In this document: piece by piece, positions 54,257 through 62,108 of the stretch
Position numbering within the stretch: the stretch's first letter is position 1
How the letters are laid out: each line of letters begins with the position of its first letter
Assembly (NCBI GenBank): GCA_034522075.1
Contig: JAXHLO010000015.1
Span: 1-64,000 of the forward strand
Length of the DNA: 64,000 bases
From: UBA7803 sp034522075
GTDB lineage: Bacteria > Pseudomonadota > Gammaproteobacteria > Pseudomonadales > Azotimanducaceae
Direction of reading: 5' to 3'
Program-made: the position numbers and the translations under genes
Notes under the pieces: generated by a model
Told to the model about the DNA's origin: nothing
Seen by the model: only the letters and a program-made list of their open reading frames with translations
Databases searched by the model: none

Positions 54257-55231
54257 TCAGGAGCGTCTTTCCTTGTGCAGCTGCGCCATCATGCGGAACA
54301 GCTCGGTGGTGTCGTTGGGGGTGGTGTCGCCGGCGAACTCCTTGTACAGCACCGAGACGTTTACCGCTATGCGTTCTGCATCGCCCCAGCTTTCAAAGTC
54401 GGCCAGGGAGATGTCGCGGGCCGCCTCCAGTGCCGGCATGCCGGCGTCAAAGCGTGCCCGGGCCTGGTCGCGGATGTAGACCAGATAGTCGCGCACGGCC
54501 TGCACGCCGCGGCTGTCGGTAATCGGCCCGTGCCCGGGGACCACCGTTTGCGGATTCAGGGACAGAATGTAGTCGCAGGCATCGAGCCAGTTCTGCACCG
54601 GTCCGGCCCAGAGAATGGGGTGGCCCTCGATGAACAGAATGTCGCCGGTGAATACCAGACGCTCGGCGGGCACCCACGCCAGTATGTCCCCGGCGGTGTG
54701 AGCGGGCCCCACCTGTTTCAGATGCACCCGTCGGTCGCCCACGTCCACATCGAATTCGCCCTCGAACGTCCGCGTGGGCGGGCGCTGCTCGATGCCGCGG
54801 AAGTCGAAGTCGCCGAAGCAGTATTGAAAGAACGCGCCGACCTCGCCCATCTCCGGCGCCCGGTCCATGAGGGTGGCCATCATGGCCGGGCTTTCGTGGG
54901 CCATTTCCTCGGCGCAGGCTTTCGATGCCACGATCTCGGCGCCGGTGACCAGTTCGTTGCCGTTGCAGTGGTCGCCGTTGGAATGAGTATTCACCAGCCA
55001 GTCGAACTGTTCGGTGGCGGCGGGTACCGCGCGGCGCATGGCGCCAAGCATTTCGCTGGTCAGGTATTTGTCGAACAGGGTATCGACCAGCAGCGACTGG
55101 TCGCCGTCGACGATCAACCCCGCATTGGACCAGCCCCAGCCGCCGTCGGGCTGCAGCCAGGCATAGGCGCCGTTGCCGAGATCGGTGAGACCGCGCCGGT
55201 ATTCCCTGATGCCCAGTGCCGATGTGCTCAT
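54257..55231 (-). CDS. Metallo-beta-lactamase-fold protein
   Basis: 324 residues. The metal site reads LVNTHSNGDHCNGNE (Asn/Gly in place of the usual His in HxHxDH; two His plus Asp-His remain), followed by GPAHTAGDILAWVP and FTGDILFIEG and a VVPGHGPI ligand. No signal peptide is seen. Such proteins are usually thioesterases or hydrolases. It starts an operon that continues into the Nudix and Uup genes. The loss of one metal His suggests a mono-metal or altered enzyme. Confidence 0.8.
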   Translation of the reverse strand: MSTSALGIREYRRGLTDLGNGAYAWLQPDGGWGWSNAGLIVDGDQSLLVDTLFDKYLTSEMLGAMRRAVPAATEQFDWLVNTHSNGDHCNGNELVTGAEIVASKACAEEMAHESPAMMATLMDRAPEMGEVGAFFQYCFGDFDFRGIEQRPPTRTFEGEFDVDVGDRRVHLKQVGPAHTAGDILAWVPAERLVFTGDILFIEGHPILWAGPVQNWLDACDYILSLNPQTVVPGHGPITDSRGVQAVRDYLVYIRDQARARFDAGMPALEAARDISLADFESWGDAERIAVNVSVLYKEFAGDTTPNDTTELFRMMAQLHKERRS

Positions 55232-55343
55232 GATGTTTCGCTCCCCCGGATTGTCGGCTCATGATAAGGCAAACGCCCCGCCGGCAGGCGCGTCGATAAC
55301 GCAAAGGGCTTGTTTTTACCCGCTTTCCGGTTAACTTGCGGGC

Positions 55344-56474
55344 ATGCAGAATTTCGAATCCATCCGGCCTTATCGGGACGATGAGGTCCCGGTAGTGATC
55401 CAGCGCCTCGCCCACGACCCCGCCCTGCTCAATGCGGCCGCGGCGTTCTTTGCGCCGCGCCTGGCGCGCTGGCTGCCGTGGGTCGCGCGCTACGGCGCCC
55501 GGCGGGTCATTCAACGGCGTACCGCCGGGCTCGACAGTGTCCGCGAATTGCAGTTGTGGCTGGCCGACTACATGGAGCGGGTGATTCGTGACAGCGTCCA
55601 TGAGTTGACCGTCGACGGCCTCGAAGCGCTGCAGCCCGGTCAGCCGTATCTGTTCGTGTCCAATCACCGCGACATCGTCATGGATTCGGCGTTGCTCAAC
55701 TATTCACTGCATCAGGCCGGGCACACGACCATGCGGGTGGCGGTGGGCGACAACCTGTTGTCGGAAGCTTATGCCGCCGATCTCATGCGTCTGAACAAGA
55801 GCTTCGTCATCGAGCGGAGTGTGTCGGGGGCGCGGGCGCTCTATCAGGCCATCACCCGGACTTCCGGCTACATCCGGCATTCCCTCGAAGAAGGCCAGTC
55901 CGTGTGGATCGCTCAGCGCGAGGGCCGCGCCAAGGATGGCTTCGATCGCACGGATCCGGCGGTGCTGAAGATGCTGTCGCTGGCGTACCGCAAGGAGCTC
56001 GACAGGTTCGGCGATCTGCTCGACCGCGTGTCGCTGATTCCGGTGTCGGTTTCCTACGAACTCGACCCCTGCGACCGGCGCAAGGCGCACGAGCTCTTTG
56101 TGGCTGAACAGACCGGGCGCTACGTCAAACAGCCGGGCGAGGATCTGGCCAGCATCGTCGACGGCATTCTCGGCTTCAAAGGGCGGGTGCACGTGCAGGT
56201 GTCGCCGCCGCTGCGCGGCGACTTTGCGGACCCCGAAGCCATGGCCCATGCCCTGGATCGAGCCATCGTCGGCGGGCTGCGTATCTACCCGACTCAGGTC
56301 GAGGCGCTGCGGCGCCTGGGCGACGACTGTCCGGACAGTGCCTTCGCGCCCGTTCCCCGGGTCATGCGCGTCCTGGCGGAGCGCATTGCCGCCTGTCCGG
56401 AGCCGGAGCGGGCGCACCTGCTGGGCGGCTATGCCAATCCCATTCGTAACCGCCGCACCCTGGGGGTGGGCTGA
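55344..56474 (+). CDS. PlsC-like 1-acyl-sn-glycerol-3-phosphate acyltransferase family protein
   Basis: 376 residues. The acyltransferase motif is SNHRDIVMDSALLN (about 111-124), where His and Asp are six apart instead of the common HX4D. Later motifs are VWIAQREGRAKDG (about 195-207; a Glu-Gly block) and SLIPVSVSYE. This longer form without clear TM helices is a PlsC-like group with unknown acceptor. The divergent MBL gene lies 112 bases away. Confidence 0.78.
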   Translation: MQNFESIRPYRDDEVPVVIQRLAHDPALLNAAAAFFAPRLARWLPWVARYGARRVIQRRTAGLDSVRELQLWLADYMERVIRDSVHELTVDGLEALQPGQPYLFVSNHRDIVMDSALLNYSLHQAGHTTMRVAVGDNLLSEAYAADLMRLNKSFVIERSVSGARALYQAITRTSGYIRHSLEEGQSVWIAQREGRAKDGFDRTDPAVLKMLSLAYRKELDRFGDLLDRVSLIPVSVSYELDPCDRRKAHELFVAEQTGRYVKQPGEDLASIVDGILGFKGRVHVQVSPPLRGDFADPEAMAHALDRAIVGGLRIYPTQVEALRRLGDDCPDSAFAPVPRVMRVLAERIAACPEPERAHLLGGYANPIRNRRTLGVG

Positions 56475-56489
56475 CCGGCAGCCGGCCTT

Positions 56490-57476
56490 TCAGATCGCCA
56501 GGGCCGGCTCGTCCAGGGCCGCCATCTGCTCACGCAGGGTGAGCACGTGTTCCGACCAGTAGCGGCTCGAGTCGAAGGTTGGGAACGCCCGCGGAAATGC
56601 CGGGTCGTGCCAGCGCCGGGCAATCCAGGCGGCGTGGTGCATGATGCGCAAGGTGCGCAGGGGTTCCACCAGAGCCAGGGTCGCCGGGTTGAAGTGGTGG
56701 AACGTCTCGTAGGCATCGATGATGGTCTTGAGCTGTACCTGGCGTTCCTCGCGCTCACCGGACAGCAGCATCCACAGATCCTGGATGGCGGGCCCGTTCA
56801 CGCAGTCGTCGAAATCCACGAAGTGCGGCGTATCGTAGCGCCACAGCAGATTGCCCAGATGGCAGTCACCGTGGATACGCCCTTCGGTGCTCGAGCGCAC
56901 GCGGTCCATGGTTTCGCCGAGGCGGCTGAGCAGATGCTCGGTGATGCTGGCGTAGGCGGGCTCCACGTCCGGCGGCAGGAACTGATGCTCGAGCAGAAAC
57001 GTGCGGCTGTCTTCACCGAGCCGGGCCACGGTCAGGTCGGGCCGGGAGGCAAACCGGCGGGTGGCGCCTACCGCGTGAATGCGCGCTATGGTGCGGGCCA
57101 GTACCCGCAGGTTGCCCGGGTCTTCGATGTTGGGCGGATGGCCGCCCTGGCGCGGATATACGGCGAAGCGGTAGCCGGCATGTTGGAACAGGGTTACGCC
57201 GTCGCGCTCGAGCGGCGTCACCACCGGTACTTCGGCGTCGGCCAGTTCGATGCTGAACTCGTGTTCCTCGGCGATCTGCTCGTCGCTCCAGCGGCCGGGG
57301 CGGTAAAACTTGGTCACCACGAAACCGCCGTCCTCCAGCTCGAGCTGAAACACCCGGTTCTCATAGCTGTTGAGTTCCAGCAGTCCGCCGGTGGGAGCGA
57401 AGCCGGCGCTCTCCAGTGCATCCAGAATGACGTCGGGCGACAGATCGGCGTAGGGGGTGTCTTCGAGCTCGGCCAT
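56490..57476 (-). CDS. srkA: Stress response kinase A SrkA (RdoA)
   Basis: 328 residues. APH-like protein kinase: LNSYENRVFQLELEDGGFVVTKFYRPGRWSDEQIAEEHEF (Gly-rich and Lys region, about 37-75), catalytic RIHGDCHLGNLLWR (Asp about 202), and metal site FVDFDDCVNGPAIQDLWML. SrkA phosphorylates Ser/Thr and counters stress-linked cell death in E. coli. It starts 33 bases after the ComF stop on the minus strand, so the two may be cotranscribed. Confidence 0.9.
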   Translation of the reverse strand: MAELEDTPYADLSPDVILDALESAGFAPTGGLLELNSYENRVFQLELEDGGFVVTKFYRPGRWSDEQIAEEHEFSIELADAEVPVVTPLERDGVTLFQHAGYRFAVYPRQGGHPPNIEDPGNLRVLARTIARIHAVGATRRFASRPDLTVARLGEDSRTFLLEHQFLPPDVEPAYASITEHLLSRLGETMDRVRSSTEGRIHGDCHLGNLLWRYDTPHFVDFDDCVNGPAIQDLWMLLSGEREERQVQLKTIIDAYETFHHFNPATLALVEPLRTLRIMHHAAWIARRWHDPAFPRAFPTFDSSRYWSEHVLTLREQMAALDEPALAI

Positions 57477-57509
57477 GACGGGTGCAGGTTGCTGCGGGTC
57501 GGCAGTCTA

Positions 57510-58271
57510 TCAGCTTCCCGGCGCCGGCGAGGGCCCCGGCAGACGAATGGGCGTGCGGGCCGCGCACCAGACGTGCACCTCGCCGGCGCCGGCCGCCAGT
57601 AACACGCGGGCCAGCTCCGCCGCCGTAGAGCCGGTGGTCATGACGTCGTCGACGATGGCCAGGCAGGGGCCGGCGTCTCCCCAGGTGCGCCGCGCGGCAA
57701 AGATGCCGGCCGGATTCTCCAGCCGCTGCAGCCGCGACAGTCCGCGCTGGCGGTGGCCCGGCCGCGCCCGCACGACGGCATGGCGGGCAATGCCGAGGCC
57801 CAGGCGGCGGGCCACCGGACGAGCCAGGGTCAGGGCCTGATTGTGGCCGCGGCGGGCCAGGCGCCGGAGGCTGAGCGGCACCGGCACGATGACCTCCGGT
57901 ATGGGGTGTCCGGCTGCCGCAGCGCCGGCATAGTGGGCGGCGACGGCGTCGGCCAGCAGGGTGCCCAGAATGCGGCCTTCCACCATGCCCAGCTGATCCT
58001 TCAGACGGGTTATCCAACGTCGTGGAAAGCTGTCGTAGGTCAGAGGCGCCAGGGTTCGTGTGAAGGGCGGCGGGGCGGCCCGGCAGATGCCGCAGAGGGA
58101 ATCGTCGGACCGTCCGGGCAATGGGTTGGCGCAGCGCTGGCAGGCGGGCTCGTTCCAGGGCAGGGCCGCCAGGCATTCCGGGCAGAGATCGAGATCCGGC
58201 CTGCTGCCGGTCGCACCGTCGCAGAGCAGGCAGGATCCGGGCAGCAGTTGCCGCAACAACGTGGACAGCAT
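57510..58271 (-). CDS. ComF-family phosphoribosyltransferase-like protein
   Basis: 253 residues from ATG 58271. The N-terminal zinc finger has Cys pairs (CLLCDG, CPECL, CQRCANP, CGICRAAPPP). The C-terminal PRTase-like domain has VIVPVPLSLRRLARRGHNQALTLA and the PRPP loop LAIVDDVMTTGSTAAELARVL. ComF/GntX proteins act in competence or use of extracellular DNA, and the exact function is unknown. The upstream in-frame start at 58295 is less likely. Confidence 0.87.
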   Translation of the reverse strand: MLSTLLRQLLPGSCLLCDGATGSRPDLDLCPECLAALPWNEPACQRCANPLPGRSDDSLCGICRAAPPPFTRTLAPLTYDSFPRRWITRLKDQLGMVEGRILGTLLADAVAAHYAGAAAAGHPIPEVIVPVPLSLRRLARRGHNQALTLARPVARRLGLGIARHAVVRARPGHRQRGLSRLQRLENPAGIFAARRTWGDAGPCLAIVDDVMTTGSTAAELARVLLAAGAGEVHVWCAARTPIRLPGPSPAPGS

Positions 58272-58369
58272 GGCTCGAGCGTTGCAGCACGGCATGTGTG
58301 CGCACCATAGGCTGTGGCCGTTGTGGCTGTGGGAGTCTGGCCATTGGATCGGTGAGTTGTGGATCAGGA

Positions 58370-58569
58370 AGCTAAAAAGATCTGTAAAGCATTTTAGTAG
58401 ATGTAAATAACTCTATATTTGCTTTGTCGGATTGAATCTCCGGCACTGCAGCCTTCCTATGGGTGCATATAGCACTACAAAAATTAATATATAGTCTATA
58501 TAGATCTATCGCGGCGCTGCGCTACACTGAAGGTATATAAAGCACCGGGAAACGAGGTTAGAGATTTAT
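58370..58569. promoter_or_regulatory. A/T-rich leader of the HipBA-type module
   Basis: These about 200 bases are much richer in A/T than all flanking DNA. Runs such as AAAAAGATCTGTAAAGC and TATATAGTCTATATAG at about 58488-58506 are repeated (TATATAG twice), and GTGCATATAGCAC (58462-58474) has 4-base inverted arms. A TACACT box at 58523-58528 may be a -10. It probably holds the promoter and HipB operators. The base composition suggests that the module was acquired. Confidence 0.5.
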
Positions 58570-58929
58570 ATGCCTAGACCATCGAAAGCCCACGCCATGG
58601 TGAGCGACGCCGCCCTGGGGACCCTGGCGGCCCTGGGCGAGCGCCTGAAAGAAGCGCGCCTGCGCCGCAACTGGACTCAGGAGCAAACGGCGGCCAAGGC
58701 CGGCCTGTCGGAGAGCTCGGTGAAGAAAGTGGAAGCGGGCTCGCCGCGCATCATGATCGCGGCGTATCTGTCGCTGCTCGACGTGTTCGGTGCCCCCACG
58801 GCGTTGGACGCCGTGCTCGCGCCCGGCGACGACACCCTGGGTGAGGCCCTGGGCCGCAGTGCCCTGCGCCAGCGGGCGCGGTCGCCGGCCCGATCAGTGG
58901 AGCCGGCCGTCGACGAGTGGGAAATCTGA
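58570..58929 (+). CDS. HipB-like XRE-family antitoxin
   Basis: 119 residues. A Cro/CI-type helix-turn-helix is in LGERLKEARLRRNWTQEQTAAKAGLSESSVKKVEAG (about 18-53), followed by YLSLLDVFGAPTALD and a charged, disordered tail. It should repress its own operon and neutralise the HipA-like kinase. Start ATG 58570 (MPRPSKAH) or 58597 are possible. The stop overlaps the hipA ATG by one base (TGATG). Confidence 0.85.
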   Translation: MPRPSKAHAMVSDAALGTLAALGERLKEARLRRNWTQEQTAAKAGLSESSVKKVEAGSPRIMIAAYLSLLDVFGAPTALDAVLAPGDDTLGEALGRSALRQRARSPARSVEPAVDEWEI

Positions 58930-60188
58930 TGGCGGAAAAACTCTTCGTACACGCCGACCTGGGCAACGGCGACAAAGTCCTGGCCGGGCAGCTGCTGGTG
59001 GACGACAAGCAGGGCCGCTTCAAATACGCCCGCGCCTACCTGGAGAATCCCCGCGCCTTCGCCCTGGACCCCATCAATCTGCCCCTGGTGGAAGGCGTGC
59101 ACGTCAATGCGCGCACCCGGGAAACGCCCGGCGTGTTCGGCGTGCTCATCGATGCCGGCCCTGATGAGTGGGGGCGCCGCCAGTTGAGCAAGACGCGTCG
59201 GCCGCCGCCGGTGACCCACGTGGAGTTTCTGCTGGCCGCGTCCGGCGAAGGCGTGGGCGCTCTGCACTTCACTGCCGGGATCCATGACACGCCCCGAGCC
59301 GCTCCGCCGCGCCCGTTCGAGAATCTCGTTCACCTGCAGCACATTGCCGCCGACATCGAGGCCGGTAAGGAAGTGGAACGCTCGCTGGAGCCCTATTTCT
59401 TCCACGGCAGCGGTCTCGGCGGCGCCCGCCCCAAGACCCTCATCGAGCACGACGGCCGCCAGTGGATCGCCAAGTTCGGCCGCGACAGCGATCTGGTGGA
59501 CATGTGCCGGGTGGAGCATGGGGCCATGCGCATGGCCCGGGCTGCCGGCATCGACGTGCCGGACGTGGCCATGACCGAGACGGCCCGCGGGCCGGTGGTG
59601 CTGGTGGAACGCTTCGATCGAGCCGGCGATGCCCAGCATCACCTGGTGTCGGTGGCCAGTCTGATCAACAAGTTCGACATCACCCAGTTCGACGAGGCAG
59701 CCATGTCCTATCCGGGCATTGCCCAGCTCGGTAAACGGATCGGCGCACGCACCGCGGACCTGGCCGAGAAGCTTTATCGACGCATGTTGTTCAACGTCGC
59801 CATCGGCAACACGGACGATCACCTGCGTAATCACGCCTTCTACAAGGCCGCCAGCGAGAGTGACTATCTGCTGACGCCGGGTTATGACATCGTGCCGAAC
59901 ACCGGTCTGCAGGGCTCCCACGCTATTGCGCTGGGGGCCTTCGGCAACGCACCCAGCCGCGACAACCTGGAGGCCGCGGCGCATCGCATGGGTATCGAGC
60001 GCCCCCGTGCCGTAGCCATCGCCGAGCAGGTTCTGGCGGTCACCGAGGGGTGGCGCGAACACCTGGCGGAATCCGAGGTCAGTGACGGCGACATGGCTAT
60101 CCTGGAACGCTGCTTTGCCTATCAGTCGGTGCTCGCTGGATTCATCGACGGCGGCGGGGACCGCCGCAAGCCTGTCAGGCGGATGTAA
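58929..60188 (+). CDS. HipA-family serine/threonine kinase toxin
   Basis: 419 residues from ATG 58929. HipA N-terminal domain, then the kinase: SGLGGARPKTL (residues 161-171; Ser161 aligns with the autophosphorylation-loop Ser of HipA), Lys in WIAKF, EHGAMRMARAAGIDVP, VERFDR, the catalytic GNTDDHLRNHAF (294-303) and LTPGYDIVPN (Asp320 metal site). E. coli HipA phosphorylates GltX and causes persistence; the target here is unknown. It is coupled to hipB-like and followed after 102 bases by an acyl-CoA dehydrogenase gene. Confidence 0.9.
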   Translation: MAEKLFVHADLGNGDKVLAGQLLVDDKQGRFKYARAYLENPRAFALDPINLPLVEGVHVNARTRETPGVFGVLIDAGPDEWGRRQLSKTRRPPPVTHVEFLLAASGEGVGALHFTAGIHDTPRAAPPRPFENLVHLQHIAADIEAGKEVERSLEPYFFHGSGLGGARPKTLIEHDGRQWIAKFGRDSDLVDMCRVEHGAMRMARAAGIDVPDVAMTETARGPVVLVERFDRAGDAQHHLVSVASLINKFDITQFDEAAMSYPGIAQLGKRIGARTADLAEKLYRRMLFNVAIGNTDDHLRNHAFYKAASESDYLLTPGYDIVPNTGLQGSHAIALGAFGNAPSRDNLEAAAHRMGIERPRAVAIAEQVLAVTEGWREHLAESEVSDGDMAILERCFAYQSVLAGFIDGGGDRRKPVRRM

Positions 60189-60290
60189 ATCCGTCTCCTC
60201 GACATGCACGCCTGACCCAGCCCGCCCGAGCGTTTTCACACGGCATTCCCGGAGCCGGGGTACACTGACCCTGCCTTGCGGGAGAATGAC

Positions 60291-62075
60291 ATGCCGGTTT
60301 CGCTGCGGGACATCCGCTTTCAGGTTCACGACGTATTCGACTTTGCCGGCCACTATGCCGGACTGGCGCCGCGGCCCGGGGCCGAGTCGGTGGAGGCGCC
60401 CGACCGGGCGTTCATCGACGCGGTGCTCGATGAAGCCCACCGCTTTGCCGAAAACGAGCTGGCGCCGCTGAACCGGGTCGGCGACGTGTCCGGCTGCCGG
60501 CTCGACGACGGCCGGGTGACCACGCCGGCGGGCTTCAAGGAAGCCTATGCCACCTATGCGGCCGGCGGCTGGCCCGCTCTCATCGGCGACCCGGCCCACG
60601 GCGGTCAGGGCCTGCCGGACAGCCTCAGCCTGTTGCTGGAGGATCTGGTGGGCTGCGCCAATCCCGCCTGGGGTATGTATCCGGCTCTGTCGCGCGGAGT
60701 GATCAACGCCCTCACGGCCCACGGCAGCGACGAGCAGCGGTCGGCTTTCCTGCCGAAGCTGCTGTCCGGCGAATGGACTGGCACCATGTGCCTCACGGAA
60801 CCCCAGGCCGGTTCCGATGTGGGGTTGGCGCGTACCCGGGCCGAACCCAATGCCGACGGCACCTATACCGTTTCCGGCACCAAGATTTTCATTTCCGCCG
60901 GTGATCACGACCTGACCGACAATATCGTCCATCTGGTGCTGGCCCGTCTGCCGGATGCCCCCGCCGGTACCAGCGGTATTTCCATGTTCGTGGTGCCCAA
61001 GGTGAACCTGGACGGCAGCCGCAACGGTGTCACCTGCGGCTCGCTGGAAGAAAAGATGGGCATTCACGGCAATGCCACCTGCACGCTGCATTTCGACAAT
61101 GCCGTGGGTCATCTGGTGGGCGAACCCAACCGCGGCATGCGCTACATGTTCACCATGATGAACGGTGCCCGTCTGGTGGTGGGCCTGCAGGGCGTGTGCG
61201 GGGCCCATGCCGCCTGCCTGCGGGCGCTGGAATATGCCGGGCAACGCGAGCAGATGCGCGCGTTGTCCGGCCCTGTCGCACCGGACCGGCCGGCGGATCC
61301 CATCATCGTGCACGGCGATGTGCGGCGCATGCTGCTCACTCAGCGGGCCATAGCCGAAGGCGGCCGGGCCCTGGTTTATTACGCCGGCCAGATCGCCGAC
61401 CATTCCCGCCGCGGTGATGCAGAGGACCAGGCCCGCGCACTGGAACAGCTCGACTTCCTCACGCCCATCGTCAAAGGCGGCCTTACCGAACTCGGCTTCG
61501 AGTCGGTGAATCACGCCCTGCAGATCTTCGGCGGTCACGGCTACATCAGCGAAACCGGCGTGGAACAGTACGTGCGTGATCTGCGCATCACCCTGGTCTA
61601 TGAAGGCACCACGCAGATTCAGGCGCTGGACCTGCTGGGGCGCAAGATTCTGCAGACCCAGGGCAAGGGATTCATGCACTTTCTCGGCGCAATGAGCGAG
61701 CTCAGCAGCCGCCTGCGCGAACCCCTGCCCCGCTTCGCCGACGCGCTGGACGAGGTGGCCGCGGAGTGGGGCGATGTGACCCTGGCTCTGGGCGAGCGGG
61801 CCCAGGCGGATCTGGAGGAGGTGAGTGCCGCCGCCGTGGACTACCTGTTCTACTCAAGCTACTGTGCCCTGGCGTACTGCTGGGGGCGCATGGCCGAAAC
61901 TGCCGCGGCCCGGCAGGCCCGGGACGGCGACGATCCGTTCCTGGCCGGCAAGCTGGCCGTGGCTGAATTCTATTTTGCGCGTCTGCTGCCGCGCCGGGCC
62001 GCCCACCGGCTGGCCATTGAAGCTGGCCAGGCCTCGCTGATGAAGCCGGCGGCCGAGCATATTGCCGCGCTGTGA
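60291..62075 (+). CDS. Long acyl-CoA dehydrogenase with C-terminal extension
   Basis: 594 residues. Acyl-CoA dehydrogenase N, middle and C domains: FAENELAPLNRVGDVSG, GEWTGTMCLTEPQAGSDVGLARTRA, GTKIFISAGDHDLTDNIVHLVLARLPDAPAG, then ISETGVEQYVRDLRITLVYEGTTQIQALDLLGRKI (catalytic Glu of YEGT), and an extra C-terminal domain to residue 594. ATG 60291 follows GGGAGAATGAC. A TACACT box at 60261-60266 may be a -10. It is followed by a close homologue after 33 bases. Confidence 0.9.
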   Translation: MPVSLRDIRFQVHDVFDFAGHYAGLAPRPGAESVEAPDRAFIDAVLDEAHRFAENELAPLNRVGDVSGCRLDDGRVTTPAGFKEAYATYAAGGWPALIGDPAHGGQGLPDSLSLLLEDLVGCANPAWGMYPALSRGVINALTAHGSDEQRSAFLPKLLSGEWTGTMCLTEPQAGSDVGLARTRAEPNADGTYTVSGTKIFISAGDHDLTDNIVHLVLARLPDAPAGTSGISMFVVPKVNLDGSRNGVTCGSLEEKMGIHGNATCTLHFDNAVGHLVGEPNRGMRYMFTMMNGARLVVGLQGVCGAHAACLRALEYAGQREQMRALSGPVAPDRPADPIIVHGDVRRMLLTQRAIAEGGRALVYYAGQIADHSRRGDAEDQARALEQLDFLTPIVKGGLTELGFESVNHALQIFGGHGYISETGVEQYVRDLRITLVYEGTTQIQALDLLGRKILQTQGKGFMHFLGAMSELSSRLREPLPRFADALDEVAAEWGDVTLALGERAQADLEEVSAAAVDYLFYSSYCALAYCWGRMAETAAARQARDGDDPFLAGKLAVAEFYFARLLPRRAAHRLAIEAGQASLMKPAAEHIAAL

Positions 62076-62108
62076 CGAACAAACCCTGAGAACACGAGGA
62101 ACCGCTCT

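Noticed and set aside
58462..58474. GTGCATATAGCAC as a confirmed HipB operator
   Set aside because: It has only 4-base arms and no second clear copy, so it is noted as part of the A/T-rich leader rather than as a separate operator.
58677..61679. 1000-codon minus-strand open frame opposite HipA and acyl-CoA dehydrogenase
   Set aside because: The plus strand carries well-recognised families over the same bases, and the antisense frame has His/Gly/Ala/Arg-rich composition with no family motifs, the usual result of high-GC third positions.
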